Below are positions 1 through 9,678 of a stretch of 64,000 bases of DNA, piece by piece (the first letter of the stretch is position 1; each line of letters begins with the position of its first letter). The position numbers and the translations under genes were made by a program. A model generated the notes under the pieces. It saw nothing but the letters and a program-made list of their open reading frames with translations, ran no database searches and was not told where the DNA came from. The stretch comes from Pseudomonas sp. ANT_J12 (GTDB taxonomy: Bacteria; Pseudomonadota; Gammaproteobacteria; Pseudomonadales; Pseudomonadaceae), in the NCBI RefSeq assembly GCF_008370045.1, contig NZ_VOBN01000001.1, positions 1,143,964-1,207,963 of the forward strand, read 5' to 3'.

Positions 1-791
1 TGTCGCTGCAACACCGGCACCTCCAGCCGCGCCCGGCCATAAAACGCCAGCGCCGTCAGCAAACACGCCAGCCACACAAAGATCCCGGCCCAGAAGGTAT
101 GGGACATGTAGTGCCAGCCCTGCAGGACCCGGGCGGTGCCGTAGATGAACCCGAGCAATAACGAGCCCCACATCACGGCTTTCGAATAGCGCCAGCGGTA
201 GCGGCGCGCCACGAAGTACAGCGCGAGCATGGTGAAGCCACCCGAAGCGTGCCCGCCTGGCCAGCAGCGCCCCTCGCCCGCCTCCTTGAACAGCTGGAAG
301 TTGTTGTACCACTCCACGTGGGCGAGTTTGCCGCCGTAGAGGGTCGTCTCAATCGGGCAATACACACTGGTGTGGGCCTTGAGGAAATGGATCACGCCCG
401 TGCAAATGGCAAACGCGACCACCACGAACAGAAAATCCCGCCGATGATCACGGGCAAAGCGCAGCACCGGTAACGCTTTAGTGCGCTGCAGAAAACCGCC
501 GAGTCGCGGGTGTTTCTGCGGATTGATCAGTGGCCAGACAAACGACAGGATCGCGCCGATCACGGCAACTTCACCGGTCCAGTTCGGAATGATCCGCGCC
601 CATTTGTGGGTCAGCTTCTCGAAGAAGTGAACCTTGTCGAGCGGGAAGATCTGGGCGACCGGGTCAAACAGCAGATTGCTGAAGGCAATGTCGATGTTGG
701 TCATATCGAACATCAGGAACACCACCGCCGCGCAGGCCAGTGGAATGCCGAAGTTCACCCAATAAAAGCGCTTAGAAGAAGCCGTCTGCAT
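1..791 (-). CDS. PAP2-family membrane phosphatase (partial, C-terminus off window)
   Basis: Type 2 phosphatidic acid phosphatase family; these integral inner-membrane enzymes remove phosphate from lipids or from lipid-linked carriers at the periplasmic face. The ATG at 791 opens a frame that stays open to the left edge, with 263 codons visible. Several hydrophobic segments are present. The central PAP2 signature appears as PGGHASGG (His near residue 181, where Ser-Gly-His is commoner), and a later R-x(5)-GWHYMSH stretch holds the second conserved His near residue 227. The next upstream gene, starting at 1506, encodes a histidine phosphatase on the same strand 22 bp away, so the two are probably co-transcribed and may act on envelope phosphates. 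The family is clear; the substrate is not. Confidence 0.85.
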   Translation of the reverse strand, partial: MQTASSKRFYWVNFGIPLACAAVVFLMFDMTNIDIAFSNLLFDPVAQIFPLDKVHFFEKLTHKWARIIPNWTGEVAVIGAILSFVWPLINPQKHPRLGGFLQRTKALPVLRFARDHRRDFLFVVVAFAICTGVIHFLKAHTSVYCPIETTLYGGKLAHVEWYNNFQLFKEAGEGRCWPGGHASGGFTMLALYFVARRYRWRYSKAVMWGSLLLGFIYGTARVLQGWHYMSHTFWAGIFVWLACLLTALAFYGRARLEVPVLQR

Positions 792-813
792 CGGAAATCC
801 TGAGTCAGGGAAA

Positions 814-1506
814 TTATCGGGTCGTCACCGAGCGCCAGTCAGAGGCCTCGATGTAACCGAGAATGGTGGGCGCTTGCGGTGTTTCGGTCGACACGAACAG
901 CGAGGCGCCGTAACCCAGGGTAGACGTCGACACGTTCATGCTTTTTTCCAGCGCCGTCATGCACTCGCTGTGGGTCACCAGAATCAGGTTGCGGCCCGGC
1001 ACTTTATGCGCCAGGGCGTCACGCAGCATGGTGCCCTTGCAACTGATCAACCAGTCTTCACCGGCACTGACCGAGTTGAACATGTAGCCGGCGGTCTGCG
1101 CCGTGCGCACCATCGGGCTGTTGTAGATGTCAGCTTTGGCCAGGCCCAGGCGTTCGAAATGCGAGCCCACCTCCACGGCGACGCCACGGGAGCGATCGGT
1201 GATGCCATCGTTGCCGCTCAGGCATGCCGCCGTGGAGTGATCGCAGCGCTCGACGTGGCGTACCAGCACAATCATGTCGCCCTTGGCCCAGCCGGACATC
1301 AACGCCTTGGCCCCGGCCACGTTGCCATGGGCCAGGTCCGGCACGGCGGCGGGCGCCAGCAACCAGAAGGTCAGCGGAATGACCAACAGCGCCGAAGCGA
1401 GCACCACCAAGGTGTTGCGATAACGGGCCAAACGGCTCAGATCAATCGAGCGTTTTATCCCGAACAGACTCAGTCTCACTTCCACATCAAGCCGCCTCGC
1501 CGACAT
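814..1506 (-). CDS. Membrane-anchored histidine phosphatase family protein
   Basis: A 230-residue protein with a single transmembrane anchor near residues 32-50, followed by a histidine-phosphatase domain. The phospho-acceptor motif is LVRHVERC (Arg83-His84), and the second catalytic His lies in LILVTHSE near residue 190. Family members hydrolyse phosphoesters through a phosphohistidine intermediate. The domain probably faces the periplasm, as in the Ais/PmrG-type LPS phosphatases, but that comparison is inference. The frame extends further upstream, but the ATG at 1506 is preferred: AGGT lies six bases before it and the upstream extension is rich in Cys and Arg and looks non-coding. Its neighbour downstream is the PAP2 phosphatase. 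Confidence 0.8.
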   Translation of the reverse strand: MSARRLDVEVRLSLFGIKRSIDLSRLARYRNTLVVLASALLVIPLTFWLLAPAAVPDLAHGNVAGAKALMSGWAKGDMIVLVRHVERCDHSTAACLSGNDGITDRSRGVAVEVGSHFERLGLAKADIYNSPMVRTAQTAGYMFNSVSAGEDWLISCKGTMLRDALAHKVPGRNLILVTHSECMTALEKSMNVSTSTLGYGASLFVSTETPQAPTILGYIEASDWRSVTTR

Positions 1507-1630
1507 GTCGCACCTGTCACTAGATGCCGCGAGGGTAGAGAGGCAAGCGTCCCCGGCAAGTGAAACCCATGTGAAAAAAAGCTGAAAACCGACCCAATAC
1601 CTTGTTACAGGTTCTGTCCGACAAAATCCT

Positions 1631-1657
1631 TTCAGCTCTCGGCAATGCTGCCGATAC
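1631..1657 (+). promoter_or_regulatory. Probable FliA (sigma-28) promoter of the chemoreceptor gene
   Basis: TTCAG at 1631-1635 and GCCGATAC at 1650-1657 are separated by 14 bases. This fits the flagellar sigma-28 pattern seen in Pseudomonas (TCAAG, 12-15 bases, GCCGATA). It lies about 90 bases before the methyl-accepting chemotaxis protein, a typical FliA target. Called by eye from the consensus. Confidence 0.5.
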
Positions 1658-1747
1658 AGGTCTGCGACACACCTTGCTGGCACCTAAAAACAACAATCTT
1701 CCAGCCAACTGACGATAGAGAAATGCAACGTTCCTGGAGGAATTGTG

Positions 1748-3667
1748 ATGAATAGCTGGTTCGGCAACATCAGCGTGAATATGAAACTGGGCCTGGGATT
1801 CGGCCTGGTCCTGGCCCTGACCTGCGTCCTGGCCCTCACCGGCTGGACGAGCCTGGGCGGGTTGATCGACCGCAGCAACTGGATGAGCGACATCACCCAG
1901 CTCAATGCCGGCCTGACCAAGCTGCGTGTGGTGCGTCTGCAATACATGCTGACCAACGGCGACGAAACCGCCGCACAGAACGTACAAACCACCCTCGACA
2001 GTTTTGCCGCGCAACAAACCGCGCTGCTGGGCAGTTTCAAAAATGTCGACAACCTGAAAATGCTCAAGGAGCAGGCCGGCGTCATCGCCGCTTATCAGGC
2101 CTCGCTCAAGGAAATGCGCAGCGCTTACCGCACCGGTAACAGCGCCCGCGATGCCATGGGCGCGAATGCCGAAGCCGCCAACACGCTGATCAATACGATC
2201 AGCAAGCGGGTCCAGGAAATGCCCCTGAGCGATCAGCGTTTCGAGCAGTTCCAGGCCGTTACGGCAGCCAAGGAAGCATTCATGCTGGCCCGCTACGAAG
2301 TGCGCGGCTACACCGCCACCACCAACGCCGAGACCGAGCAAAAAGCCGTCGGCCAACTGGACGCGGCCATCGCCAGCCTCAAGCCGCTGAACGTGCATTT
2401 CGCCGACACCCAGCAAGACGCCTTGCGTCAGTTGGACACCGCGCTGACCAATTACCGCAGCGCCTTGCTGGCGTTCAAAACCGCCACTGCCGACGCCGTG
2501 CGCGTGCGCAAGGACATGACCGACCAGGGCACCGCCATCGTCGACCTGAGCGACAAGCTCTATCAATTCCAGATCGACCGTCGTGACATCGAAAGCGCCC
2601 AGGCCCGCACCCTGCAGCTGATCAGCACCTTGCTGGCGTTGCTGGTGGGCGTGATTGCCGCCGTGGTCATCACCCGTCAGATCACCGGCCCGCTGCGTGA
2701 AACCATGACCGTGGTCGACCGCATCGCCAGCGGCGACCTGTCCCAGGACGTCAAAGTCACCCGCCGCGACGAACTCGGTGTGTTGCAACAAGGCATCGGC
2801 CGCATGGGCGTGACCCTGCGCGACTTGATCAGCGGCATCCGCGACGGCGTCACCCAGATCGCCAGCGCCGCCGAAGAGTTGTCCGCCGTGACCGAACAAA
2901 CCAGCGCCGGGGTCAACAGCCAGAAGATCGAGACCGATCAGGTGGCCACCGCGATGCACGAGATGACGGCCACGGTGCAGGAAGTCGCGCGTAACGCCGA
3001 AGAAGCCTCCCAGGCGGCCGCCGCCGCTGACGGTGAAGCCCGCGCCGGCGACAAAGTGGTCAACGAAGCCATCGCCCAGATCGAACGCCTGGCCACTGAA
3101 GTGGCGCGTTCCACCGAAGCCATGAGCGTGCTGCAACAGGAAAGCGACAAGATCGGCAGCGTCATGGACGTGATCAAGGCTGTGGCCGAACAGACCAACC
3201 TGCTGGCGCTTAACGCGGCGATTGAAGCGGCCCGTGCCGGTGAAGCCGGTCGTGGTTTTGCCGTGGTGGCCGACGAAGTCCGTGGCCTGGCCCAACGTAC
3301 GCAGAAATCCACCGAAGAAATCGAAGGCCTGGTGGCCGGTTTGCAGAACGGCACGCAACAAGTGTCGGCGGTGATGAACAACAGCCGCGCCCTGACCGAC
3401 AGCAGCGTCGCCCTGACTCGCAAGGCTGGCGTGTCCCTGGAAAACATCACCCGCACGGTGTCCAACATCCAGTCGATGAACCAGCAGATCGCCGCCGCTG
3501 CCGAACAGCAAAGCGCCGTGGCCGAAGAGATCAGCCGCAGCATCATCAACGTGCGCGACGTCTCCGAACAAACCGCCGCCGCCAGCGACGAAACCGCCGC
3601 GTCCAGTGTTGAACTGGCACGCCTGGGTGGTCAGTTGCAGCAGATGGTCAGCCACTTCCGGGTCTGA
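1748..3667 (+). CDS. Methyl-accepting chemotaxis protein with HBM-size sensor
   Basis: A 639-residue chemoreceptor. A short cytoplasmic N-terminus is followed by TM1 (about 13-33), a long helical periplasmic sensor of about 250 residues, TM2 (about 288-310), a HAMP domain and a full cytoplasmic signalling domain. The hairpin tip [19 protein letters not shown] lies near residue 480. The sensor length and helical character fit the helical bimodular (HBM) class that binds organic acids in other pseudomonads; the ligand here is unknown. The protein ends without a CheR-tethering pentapeptide. GGAGGA at 1735-1740 selects the ATG at 1748 over the GTG three bases earlier. A sigma-28 promoter lies upstream and a repeat array follows the stop. 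Confidence 0.95.
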   Translation: MNSWFGNISVNMKLGLGFGLVLALTCVLALTGWTSLGGLIDRSNWMSDITQLNAGLTKLRVVRLQYMLTNGDETAAQNVQTTLDSFAAQQTALLGSFKNVDNLKMLKEQAGVIAAYQASLKEMRSAYRTGNSARDAMGANAEAANTLINTISKRVQEMPLSDQRFEQFQAVTAAKEAFMLARYEVRGYTATTNAETEQKAVGQLDAAIASLKPLNVHFADTQQDALRQLDTALTNYRSALLAFKTATADAVRVRKDMTDQGTAIVDLSDKLYQFQIDRRDIESAQARTLQLISTLLALLVGVIAAVVITRQITGPLRETMTVVDRIASGDLSQDVKVTRRDELGVLQQGIGRMGVTLRDLISGIRDGVTQIASAAEELSAVTEQTSAGVNSQKIETDQVATAMHEMTATVQEVARNAEEASQAAAAADGEARAGDKVVNEAIAQIERLATEVARSTEAMSVLQQESDKIGSVMDVIKAVAEQTNLLALNAAIEAARAGEAGRGFAVVADEVRGLAQRTQKSTEEIEGLVAGLQNGTQQVSAVMNNSRALTDSSVALTRKAGVSLENITRTVSNIQSMNQQIAAAAEQQSAVAEEISRSIINVRDVSEQTAAASDETAASSVELARLGGQLQQMVSHFRV

Positions 3668-3679
3668 CATTCACCGTCT

Positions 3680-4227
3680 GATCGTTCCCACGCTCCCGCG
3701 TGGGAATGCCTCAATGGACGCTCCGCGTCCGCTTCGGCATGTGACGCAGAGCGTCACGGGCTGCATTCCCACGCAGAGCGTGGGAACGATCAACGTGGTC
3801 GACGCATATCCTGTCTGATCGTTCCCACGCTCCCGCGTGGGAATGCCTCAATGGACGCACTGCGTCCGCTTCGGCATGTGACGCAGAGCGTCACGGGCTG
3901 CATTCCCACGCGGAGCGTGGGAACGATCAATGTGGTCGACGCAAATCCTGTCTGATCGTTCCCACGCTCCCGCGTGGGAATGCCTCAATGGACGCTCTGC
4001 GTCCGCTTCGGCATGTGACGCAGAGCGTCACGGGCTGCATTCCCACGCAGAGCGTGGGAACGATCAACGTGGTCGACGCAAATCCTGTCTGATCGTTCCC
4101 ACGCTCCCGCGTGGGAATGCCTCAATGGACGCTCCGCGTCCGCTTCGGCATGTGACGCAGAGCGTCACGGGCTGCATTCCCACGCGGAGCGTGGGAACGA
4201 TCAATGTGGTCGACGCAAATCCTGTAG
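3680..4227. repeat. Four tandem copies of a 137-bp palindromic repeat
   Basis: Units begin at 3680, 3817, 3954 and 4091 with an exact 137-base period. Each has a 112-base palindromic core bounded by GATCGTTCCCACGC and GCGTGGGAACGATC, then a 25-base spacer containing GTGGTCGAC and ATCCTGTCT. Copies 1 and 3 share CGCAGAGCG and CAACGTGG, while copies 2 and 4 share CGCGGAGCG and CAATGTGG. The array fills the gap between the chemoreceptor and the next gene and encodes nothing convincing. A single copy in the opposite orientation is at 26357-26467. Confidence 0.95.
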
Positions 4228-4249
4228 GAGCGAGGCTTGCCCGCGAAGA
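4225..4249 (+). repeat. REP-like element
   Basis: The sequence GTAGGAGCGAGGCTTGCCCG followed by CGAAG resembles the common short REP of fluorescent pseudomonads. It directly abuts the last unit of the 137-bp array, so the two repeat families are nested in one intergenic region. Confidence 0.7.
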
Positions 4250-4333
4250 GGCCCTGATAGCCAACATCAAACCCGACGACTACCCTCCCCAGCCCGGCAC
4301 CCGCTAAGCTCGAAGAAAATCCCAAGGCGTGTC

Positions 4334-4804
4334 ATGACAATGTCTACCAAGAAGCGAATCTACCTAGGCCTGGCCGTGTTGGTGCTGGTGAATATCGCCG
4401 TGCTGGCAGCCGTCGTGCTGAGCAACGTCTCAAGCGCCTATGGCCGGCACATGATCAAAACCACAGAACCTCTTCTGATCGAAGGGCGCAACGGCGATGA
4501 ACATGACTACGTGCTGCCCCTCGGAACCACGCTTTATTACGATAAAAGCTACCCCGAAGGATTCGATCGTTATTGGGTTTACTTGAACCACAAAGGCGTT
4601 ATCGCCCACGAAGAAGTGCCGATGCAGCCGAAATACGGCGGCGCTTTGATTGATCCGCTTTGGCTATCGAATATCGACGCCGATACGCTGAAGGACCTGT
4701 TCAAACGCTTCCCCCTGTCCAAGGAAGACGTCGCCGCCGCCATAAAGGCCAATCAAATCACCCGGGACGATTTGGCGGACATCCTCCGTTCGATGCCGGA
4801 GTAA
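4334..4804 (+). CDS. Hypothetical protein with N-terminal membrane anchor
   Basis: A 156-residue protein I do not recognise. One strongly hydrophobic helix (about residues 10-32) is followed by a soluble, probably periplasmic domain containing LIEGRNGDEHDYVLPLGTTL and ending in an acidic helical region with DADTLKDLFKRFPLSKED. AAGG ten bases before the ATG supports the start. It stands alone on the plus strand between the repeat array and the convergent DUF1329 gene. Composition matches its neighbours, so it is probably a real gene. Confidence 0.65.
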   Translation: MTMSTKKRIYLGLAVLVLVNIAVLAAVVLSNVSSAYGRHMIKTTEPLLIEGRNGDEHDYVLPLGTTLYYDKSYPEGFDRYWVYLNHKGVIAHEEVPMQPKYGGALIDPLWLSNIDADTLKDLFKRFPLSKEDVAAAIKANQITRDDLADILRSMPE

Positions 4805-4828
4805 CGCCGCTTACGCTCCACCCCCCAT

Positions 4829-6199
4829 TCACCGCGTCCCGCGCTGACGCAATGCCGACGGCATGAAGTACGCGTCCTCCGGCACCGGTTGGGTGAAGTC
4901 CACGGTGGCGGGTTCTTCGTTGTCCAGGTTTTGCACGTAGTAGCGCCGCGCCTGCAAGTCGTGGAAGACGTCCAGCGCGCTCCAGGTGGTGGGCAGGTCG
5001 TAGAAGTTTTTCAGGTAGGCCATCGACACCCGCCACAACTCCCCTCGCCCATCGTATTGATCGACCAGTGCGGCGCCCCAGCTGTCCTCGTCCAGAAACA
5101 GCACGCGCTTGGAATAGATATGCCGCGAACCGGGTTTGAGCGTGCCTTCGACTACCCAGACCCGATGCAGCTCATAACGGGTGTATTGCGGGTTGAGGTG
5201 GCCGGGTGTGAGTAATTGCGCGTACTTCACGTCGGGGCTGCCGACTTTGTAGCTGTTGTAGGGAATGTAGATTTCCTGCTTGCCCTTGAGCTTCCAGTCG
5301 TAGCGGTCCGGCGAGCCGTTGAACAGGTCGGTATCGTCCGCCGTGCGCAGGCCGTCGGATGAGGCGATGGGCGTGTCATACGCCAGGTTTGGCGCGCGAC
5401 GCACCCGGCGTTGGCCGGCGTCGTAGACCCAGGCCTGGCGCGGGTCCTTGAGCTGGTCGAGGGTCTCGTGGATCAACGCTGCACCGCCGGCTAGCCGGGC
5501 CGGGCTTTTCACGAAGGCCAAGTAGTAGAACAGGATGTTTTTCAGGTCGGCGAACTGCCCGCCCGGCCGGTAATAGTTGAAGAGCCCTTCCTGCTGCGAA
5601 GTCACCAGCGCGAAGCTGCCGTTGCGCTGCACCGGTGCTTCGGAAGCACGACGAACCACGTAGGTGCCGCGATAACGGGTGATGTGGTTCCACAGCGCCT
5701 CGATCCCGTCCTTGGGCACCGGGAATGGCACGCCGCCATAGGCATCGGCAAACCCGGTGCCGCCGTCGAGCAGCTTGGCCGAGGTTGCGTTTTTGAAGGT
5801 GTTGTCATACAGCCACTGCGGCGCCGAGCCCGAGCGGCGAGACGGATAGACCGGCATCTGGAACGTGTCGGGATAGCTGTTGAACAGCGCCATCTGGCCC
5901 GGGCTGAGGTGGGCCTTGTACTGTTCAAGGTTGGCCTTGGTGATGGTGAACTGCGGCTTGTCCGCCGCGTACGGGTCCGGGTGATGCTGACCTGGCTTGT
6001 AGCCCGCCGGAGCCTGGGTGATGCCGCCGTCCCACGCCGGAATGGTGCCGGCCGCGTTACCTGCGCGTTCGGCGCCCAGCGGCGTCAGTGTGGTTTTCAG
6101 TTGCTGGGCTTGCTGGGGCGTGATGGCGGCCAAGGCGCTGCCGGCCGCCAGGCTCAGGACCAGCGCCAGCGTGGTCTTGGTCAGTCGAGGTGTGAACAT
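4829..6199 (-). CDS. DUF1329 domain-containing exported protein
   Basis: A 456-residue protein with a signal peptide (residues 1-23, cleavage after SALAA) and the body of the DUF1329 family. This family is usually encoded beside a DUF1302 outer-membrane protein, as here; its biochemical role is not established, although the fold resembles lipoprotein-carrier proteins. The ATG at 6199 is chosen over one 13 codons earlier because the signal peptide begins there and GGAGAA lies upstream. The gene is last in a leftward series with DUF1302, a phospholipase C-like protein and glycerolipid enzymes, which suggests a part in handling lipid or another hydrophobic substrate in the envelope (inference). 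Confidence 0.85.
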   Translation of the reverse strand: MFTPRLTKTTLALVLSLAAGSALAAITPQQAQQLKTTLTPLGAERAGNAAGTIPAWDGGITQAPAGYKPGQHHPDPYAADKPQFTITKANLEQYKAHLSPGQMALFNSYPDTFQMPVYPSRRSGSAPQWLYDNTFKNATSAKLLDGGTGFADAYGGVPFPVPKDGIEALWNHITRYRGTYVVRRASEAPVQRNGSFALVTSQQEGLFNYYRPGGQFADLKNILFYYLAFVKSPARLAGGAALIHETLDQLKDPRQAWVYDAGQRRVRRAPNLAYDTPIASSDGLRTADDTDLFNGSPDRYDWKLKGKQEIYIPYNSYKVGSPDVKYAQLLTPGHLNPQYTRYELHRVWVVEGTLKPGSRHIYSKRVLFLDEDSWGAALVDQYDGRGELWRVSMAYLKNFYDLPTTWSALDVFHDLQARRYYVQNLDNEEPATVDFTQPVPEDAYFMPSALRQRGTR

Positions 6200-6234
6200 G
6201 GACGTTCTCCGAAATAACTCGCGGTTAGGGGCAC

Positions 6235-8190
6235 TCACAAGAAGTACTTGAGGTTGAAGCCGACGTTGTCCCGATCACGAAGGCCGTTGTCCTGCCCGCC
6301 GCCGTAGAAATTGGTGTATTGCAGCTCGGCCTCCAGCTTGTTCTGGTAATTGGCCTTGACCCCCAGGGTGTAGGCCTTGCGCCCCTCGATGGTGTTGCCG
6401 GCCTGGTAGCTGTTGCCCTTGAAGTCATCCTTGTAGACGACGTAGGGCGAGACGTTGACCCCGGCATACACGTCGTTCCAGGTGCCATTGAACATCGCGG
6501 TGTAGCTGTAGGAATTGCGGTCGACCTGGTCGCTGCGTTCGCCGCCGGACACATAGGAATAGTTACCGGTGCCGGCGTAATAACGGGTGCTGCCGTCATA
6601 CGCGGTGTAATGCAGGCTGCTGCCGCGCAGGTGCTCGGACGCCAGTTCGAACACACCGAACATCGAGTCGAACGACAGGCTCGGGCCAAAGTTGTAGATG
6701 CTGCCCAGGGACGTGTTGAACGCTTCCACCCGCTCGCCGTTGTTGATCTGGCTGTCGAGGGTGACGCTCTGCCCGCCGATGTTGATGGTCTTGCCGGCCG
6801 CCGCAGCGGCAGCGCCATTGGCCAGGTCGCCGATCAAGTCGTTGGTGGCGGCGACGCCGATGGGCAGGTTCGGCCGATAGGCGACTTCACCGAACACCGA
6901 CGCCTGGCCCAGGGTGGTGTTGAAGCTGAAGCCGTACATGCGGATGTCCTCGGCGTAGCGCCGGTGCGCCTGAATATTGCCCAGCACATCCGCGGTCGCC
7001 AAACCATTGGCCAGTTGCCCCGCCTGGCTGCCGGCGACACCAGCCAACAGGTTGGTCAGGGCGTTCATGTCGATGCCCTTGTAACCGCCGAGGTCGGCGG
7101 AAACGGTCGGCTCCTTGGCGTGGTAATTGACCATGTACAGCCCGAACTCGGTGCTGTTGAGTGCTTCGGCAATGTATCGAAAGGCGAAGCCGAACTGGCC
7201 GTCGTTGCGCGCGTTGTAATCCTTGCCGACCGAGGCCACTTTGAGGGTGTTGCCGAAGGCCGGGGTCACGCCGTTGGCGTACAGGCCGGTGCTGCCGAGG
7301 GCCTGTTTGAGCAGCGGGTTGTTGCCCAGCGCGCTGTACAGATCGATCACGTTGCCGAAGCCGGGCACCGGGGTGTCCAGCGCGGTGCCGGTGAAGTCGT
7401 TGTAGGCGGTGTTGCCGCCGTCGGCGAACAGGTCGGTTTGCGAGTAGAACGTGCCGACCGGATCAATGCGGGTTTCCTTCCAGTTCGTCTGGTAGAAACT
7501 TTCCATGGTCAACGTGTCGGTCAGGCCGATGTTGAAGCTGAGCGCTTCCACCGGCACCAGTACTTCCTTGACCTCGGCGCCGGGCAAACGGTACTTGGCG
7601 GCGTCCACCGGGTTGGTGGTGTTGATCCCGCCACGGTAGAAAATCCCCTCGCCCCAGTTGAACACCTGACGCCCGAGGCGGGCCGTGACCGGCATCTGGG
7701 CCACGTCCCAGCTCCCGTGGACATAGGCGTCGAGCATCTCGATCCGGCTGCCGGCGATGTCGCGGGTCTGGCCGGTAAAACGGTCGTCCTGCGGGTAACT
7801 CTGGCTGGGTTGCGACGGGCTGTTGTTGCGGTAGTAATCGTTGCGCTTGTCCATCAACTGGGTGTCATAGAACGCGGTGCCGCGCATGAACAGCCCATAG
7901 TTCTGATAGTTGGCTTCAAGCTCCGAGGTGATTTTGTACACCTCGGAGACCAGCCCGGTGTCGAAGTTGCGATTGCCGTCGCTGGTGTTGACGTCATCGT
8001 TGCTCTTGTCCCGGCCCTGAACCCGCCACAAGCGGCCATAGGACAAGGTACTGTCGAACGAGCCGGTGACCTGTTTGTCCAGCACGCTGAACTCCACGGC
8101 CTGCACCCCGTCGACCACGCACAGTTGCAGCAGCCCGGCCAGGCCGACGCCGGGTAGCGCCGCGCCAGACAGGCGCAATCGAATCCTCAT
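6235..8190 (-). CDS. DUF1302 outer-membrane beta-barrel protein
   Basis: A 651-residue protein with an N-terminal signal sequence ending near VDGVQA, then alternating polar and aromatic stretches rich in Tyr, Asn and Gly. It ends in NVGFNLKYFL; a terminal aromatic residue shortly before the end is usual for outer-membrane beta-barrels. The content matches DUF1302. It lies 35 bp upstream of the DUF1329 gene, the standard pairing. It probably forms an outer-membrane channel or receptor, and its position after a secreted phospholipase C-like gene suggests a lipid-related cargo (inference). The GGAGGAACAG stretch before the ATG is a good ribosome-binding site. Confidence 0.85.
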   Translation of the reverse strand: MRIRLRLSGAALPGVGLAGLLQLCVVDGVQAVEFSVLDKQVTGSFDSTLSYGRLWRVQGRDKSNDDVNTSDGNRNFDTGLVSEVYKITSELEANYQNYGLFMRGTAFYDTQLMDKRNDYYRNNSPSQPSQSYPQDDRFTGQTRDIAGSRIEMLDAYVHGSWDVAQMPVTARLGRQVFNWGEGIFYRGGINTTNPVDAAKYRLPGAEVKEVLVPVEALSFNIGLTDTLTMESFYQTNWKETRIDPVGTFYSQTDLFADGGNTAYNDFTGTALDTPVPGFGNVIDLYSALGNNPLLKQALGSTGLYANGVTPAFGNTLKVASVGKDYNARNDGQFGFAFRYIAEALNSTEFGLYMVNYHAKEPTVSADLGGYKGIDMNALTNLLAGVAGSQAGQLANGLATADVLGNIQAHRRYAEDIRMYGFSFNTTLGQASVFGEVAYRPNLPIGVAATNDLIGDLANGAAAAAAGKTINIGGQSVTLDSQINNGERVEAFNTSLGSIYNFGPSLSFDSMFGVFELASEHLRGSSLHYTAYDGSTRYYAGTGNYSYVSGGERSDQVDRNSYSYTAMFNGTWNDVYAGVNVSPYVVYKDDFKGNSYQAGNTIEGRKAYTLGVKANYQNKLEAELQYTNFYGGGQDNGLRDRDNVGFNLKYFL

Positions 8191-8250
8191 GGTCTGTTCC
8201 TCCTTGTCTGTTTTTTTTGTTTTTGTGTCCGGTCAACGTTGTCGCAAAGG

Positions 8251-9540
8251 CTAGGGCGCCAGGCCCGCACTGACATAAATCCGGCTGTGCGCACCGAAAT
8301 GCCCCAGCAACTTGAACAGCTGCTGGTTCAAGGCCGGATGGTCGTAGTCTTCGTGCTGCACCTGATTGCCGGCGCTGAAATCGCTGGTGATCGGCGCCGT
8401 CTCCAGCCATCGGCCGATCGCTTCATCGAAGGCGGCGGATGTGTCGGCGGATTCGGCACTTACAACGTCGCGCAGGTAATCCTCCGAGTACGGCGGGTAA
8501 CGGGCGTCTTGGGCAAAGTCGGCGTACGCCTGGAGCATCGGATGTGGCTGGCCGGCGCGCAGCAGGCGACGCAGCCAGGTCGACTGATATTTCTCCACTT
8601 CCATGTGCCGGGTGGCGACCCGTTCGATGGCCGCGTGTTTGTCGGCCTCATACCCGGCCAGTGCCTTGCCTTCGAGCAGCAGCAGGCTCGACAGCTCGAC
8701 GCCGGGCAGCGGTTTGGCGTGGTAGGGCTGGGTCAGGTCCTGGATGTGGTGCAGGCCCCAGCCGAGAAAACGATAGCCCCAGTAAGGATGACCACTGGCA
8801 AACGCCAGTCGCGCCAGGCCCATGTACTGGTAGGCGCGCCAGTCCGGCCAACTGCGCTGGAGAAACCCGGCCGCGGCATACACCACCGCGCTTTCATGGA
8901 AGAAGCCCATGTGGAACGGCGCCTGGGAGCTGTACTGAAACCGCGCATCGCCGAACGGCTGCGGACCGAAGCCGTACACCGCGCCGACCTCGCCTGGGTT
9001 GTCGCTGAACAGGTTGATGTCGTGGCCGTAATCGGGTTCATCGGCGGCGCTGGCGAGCACGGCCAGGGGCGCGACTTGTTCGCCATCGACCACACGGATA
9101 AAGCGCTGGCGATTCCACGGCGAGAGGGTTTGTTCGACCATCACCTGCTCGGCCTTGAGGTGTTCACGCTCGGGCAAATCCTTGCCGGGCATCGGTTGGA
9201 TGACCATGGCCAGATGAATCAGGGGATTGATGCGTAACGCGGTGAGGAAATCGTGGCGCAGATTGTCCCCAGGCAGGGCGGGCAGTTGCAGGTTGTCGGG
9301 GCGCGGCGGGTACTGGGCGAAGTGCTGACGGGCGTAGGTTTCCTGCTCATCCAGCAAGGCGCGCACGGCGTCGTATTGCTGCGCGAGGAACTGCTCCAGC
9401 GGTTCGACGTCGACCAGGGAGGCGTCGCGCAAAACCGGCAGATCCTGCAAGGCCAGGTAGCTGCCCACCGTATGGTTGGACCAGCCCCAGGCTGTCGGGA
9501 CCGTTCCACACAACAGCAGCAGGAGGAATGTCAGCTTCAT
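8251..9540 (-). CDS. Secreted zinc-dependent phospholipase C-like hydrolase
   Basis: A 429-residue exported protein. The signal peptide is expected to end at AWG, which leaves Trp as the first mature residue (WSNHT). In Bacillus zinc phospholipase C the mature N-terminal Trp is itself a zinc ligand. A second hallmark is HHIQDLTQPYH at residues 264-274, matching the family pattern H-x(3)-D-x(3)-P-x-H. The enzyme class cleaves phospholipids to diacylglycerol and a phosphorylated head group; P1-type nucleases share the fold and cannot be excluded. It lies 60 bp upstream of the DUF1302 gene and downstream of three glycerol-3-phosphate-type enzymes, a context that favours a lipid substrate. Confidence 0.7.
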   Translation of the reverse strand: MKLTFLLLLLCGTVPTAWGWSNHTVGSYLALQDLPVLRDASLVDVEPLEQFLAQQYDAVRALLDEQETYARQHFAQYPPRPDNLQLPALPGDNLRHDFLTALRINPLIHLAMVIQPMPGKDLPEREHLKAEQVMVEQTLSPWNRQRFIRVVDGEQVAPLAVLASAADEPDYGHDINLFSDNPGEVGAVYGFGPQPFGDARFQYSSQAPFHMGFFHESAVVYAAAGFLQRSWPDWRAYQYMGLARLAFASGHPYWGYRFLGWGLHHIQDLTQPYHAKPLPGVELSSLLLLEGKALAGYEADKHAAIERVATRHMEVEKYQSTWLRRLLRAGQPHPMLQAYADFAQDARYPPYSEDYLRDVVSAESADTSAAFDEAIGRWLETAPITSDFSAGNQVQHEDYDHPALNQQLFKLLGHFGAHSRIYVSAGLAP

Positions 9541-9678
9541 TGCTTTTAGTTCTTATTGGATATGCAGTGGGGGTGAGCCTAACAACCGACCCCGCCGCTG
9601 ACACTGTCCAATCTCACCAGAAAAGTTCTCCGATAGCGCCACGTTCACCCGCGGTCTACGCCGGGTGCAAAACACACG

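Noticed and set aside
1520..3670. A 716-codon open frame opposite the chemoreceptor
   Set aside because: It is antisense to a clear MCP gene and has repetitive Gly-His-Phe composition.
3680..4227. Possible CRISPR array
   Set aside because: Units are 137 bases, near-identical throughout and palindromic; there are no short direct repeats with unique spacers and no cas genes.
3930..4307. Open frames inside the repeat array
   Set aside because: They are translations of the palindromic repeat (repeating ERGND-type peptide) without ribosome-binding sites.
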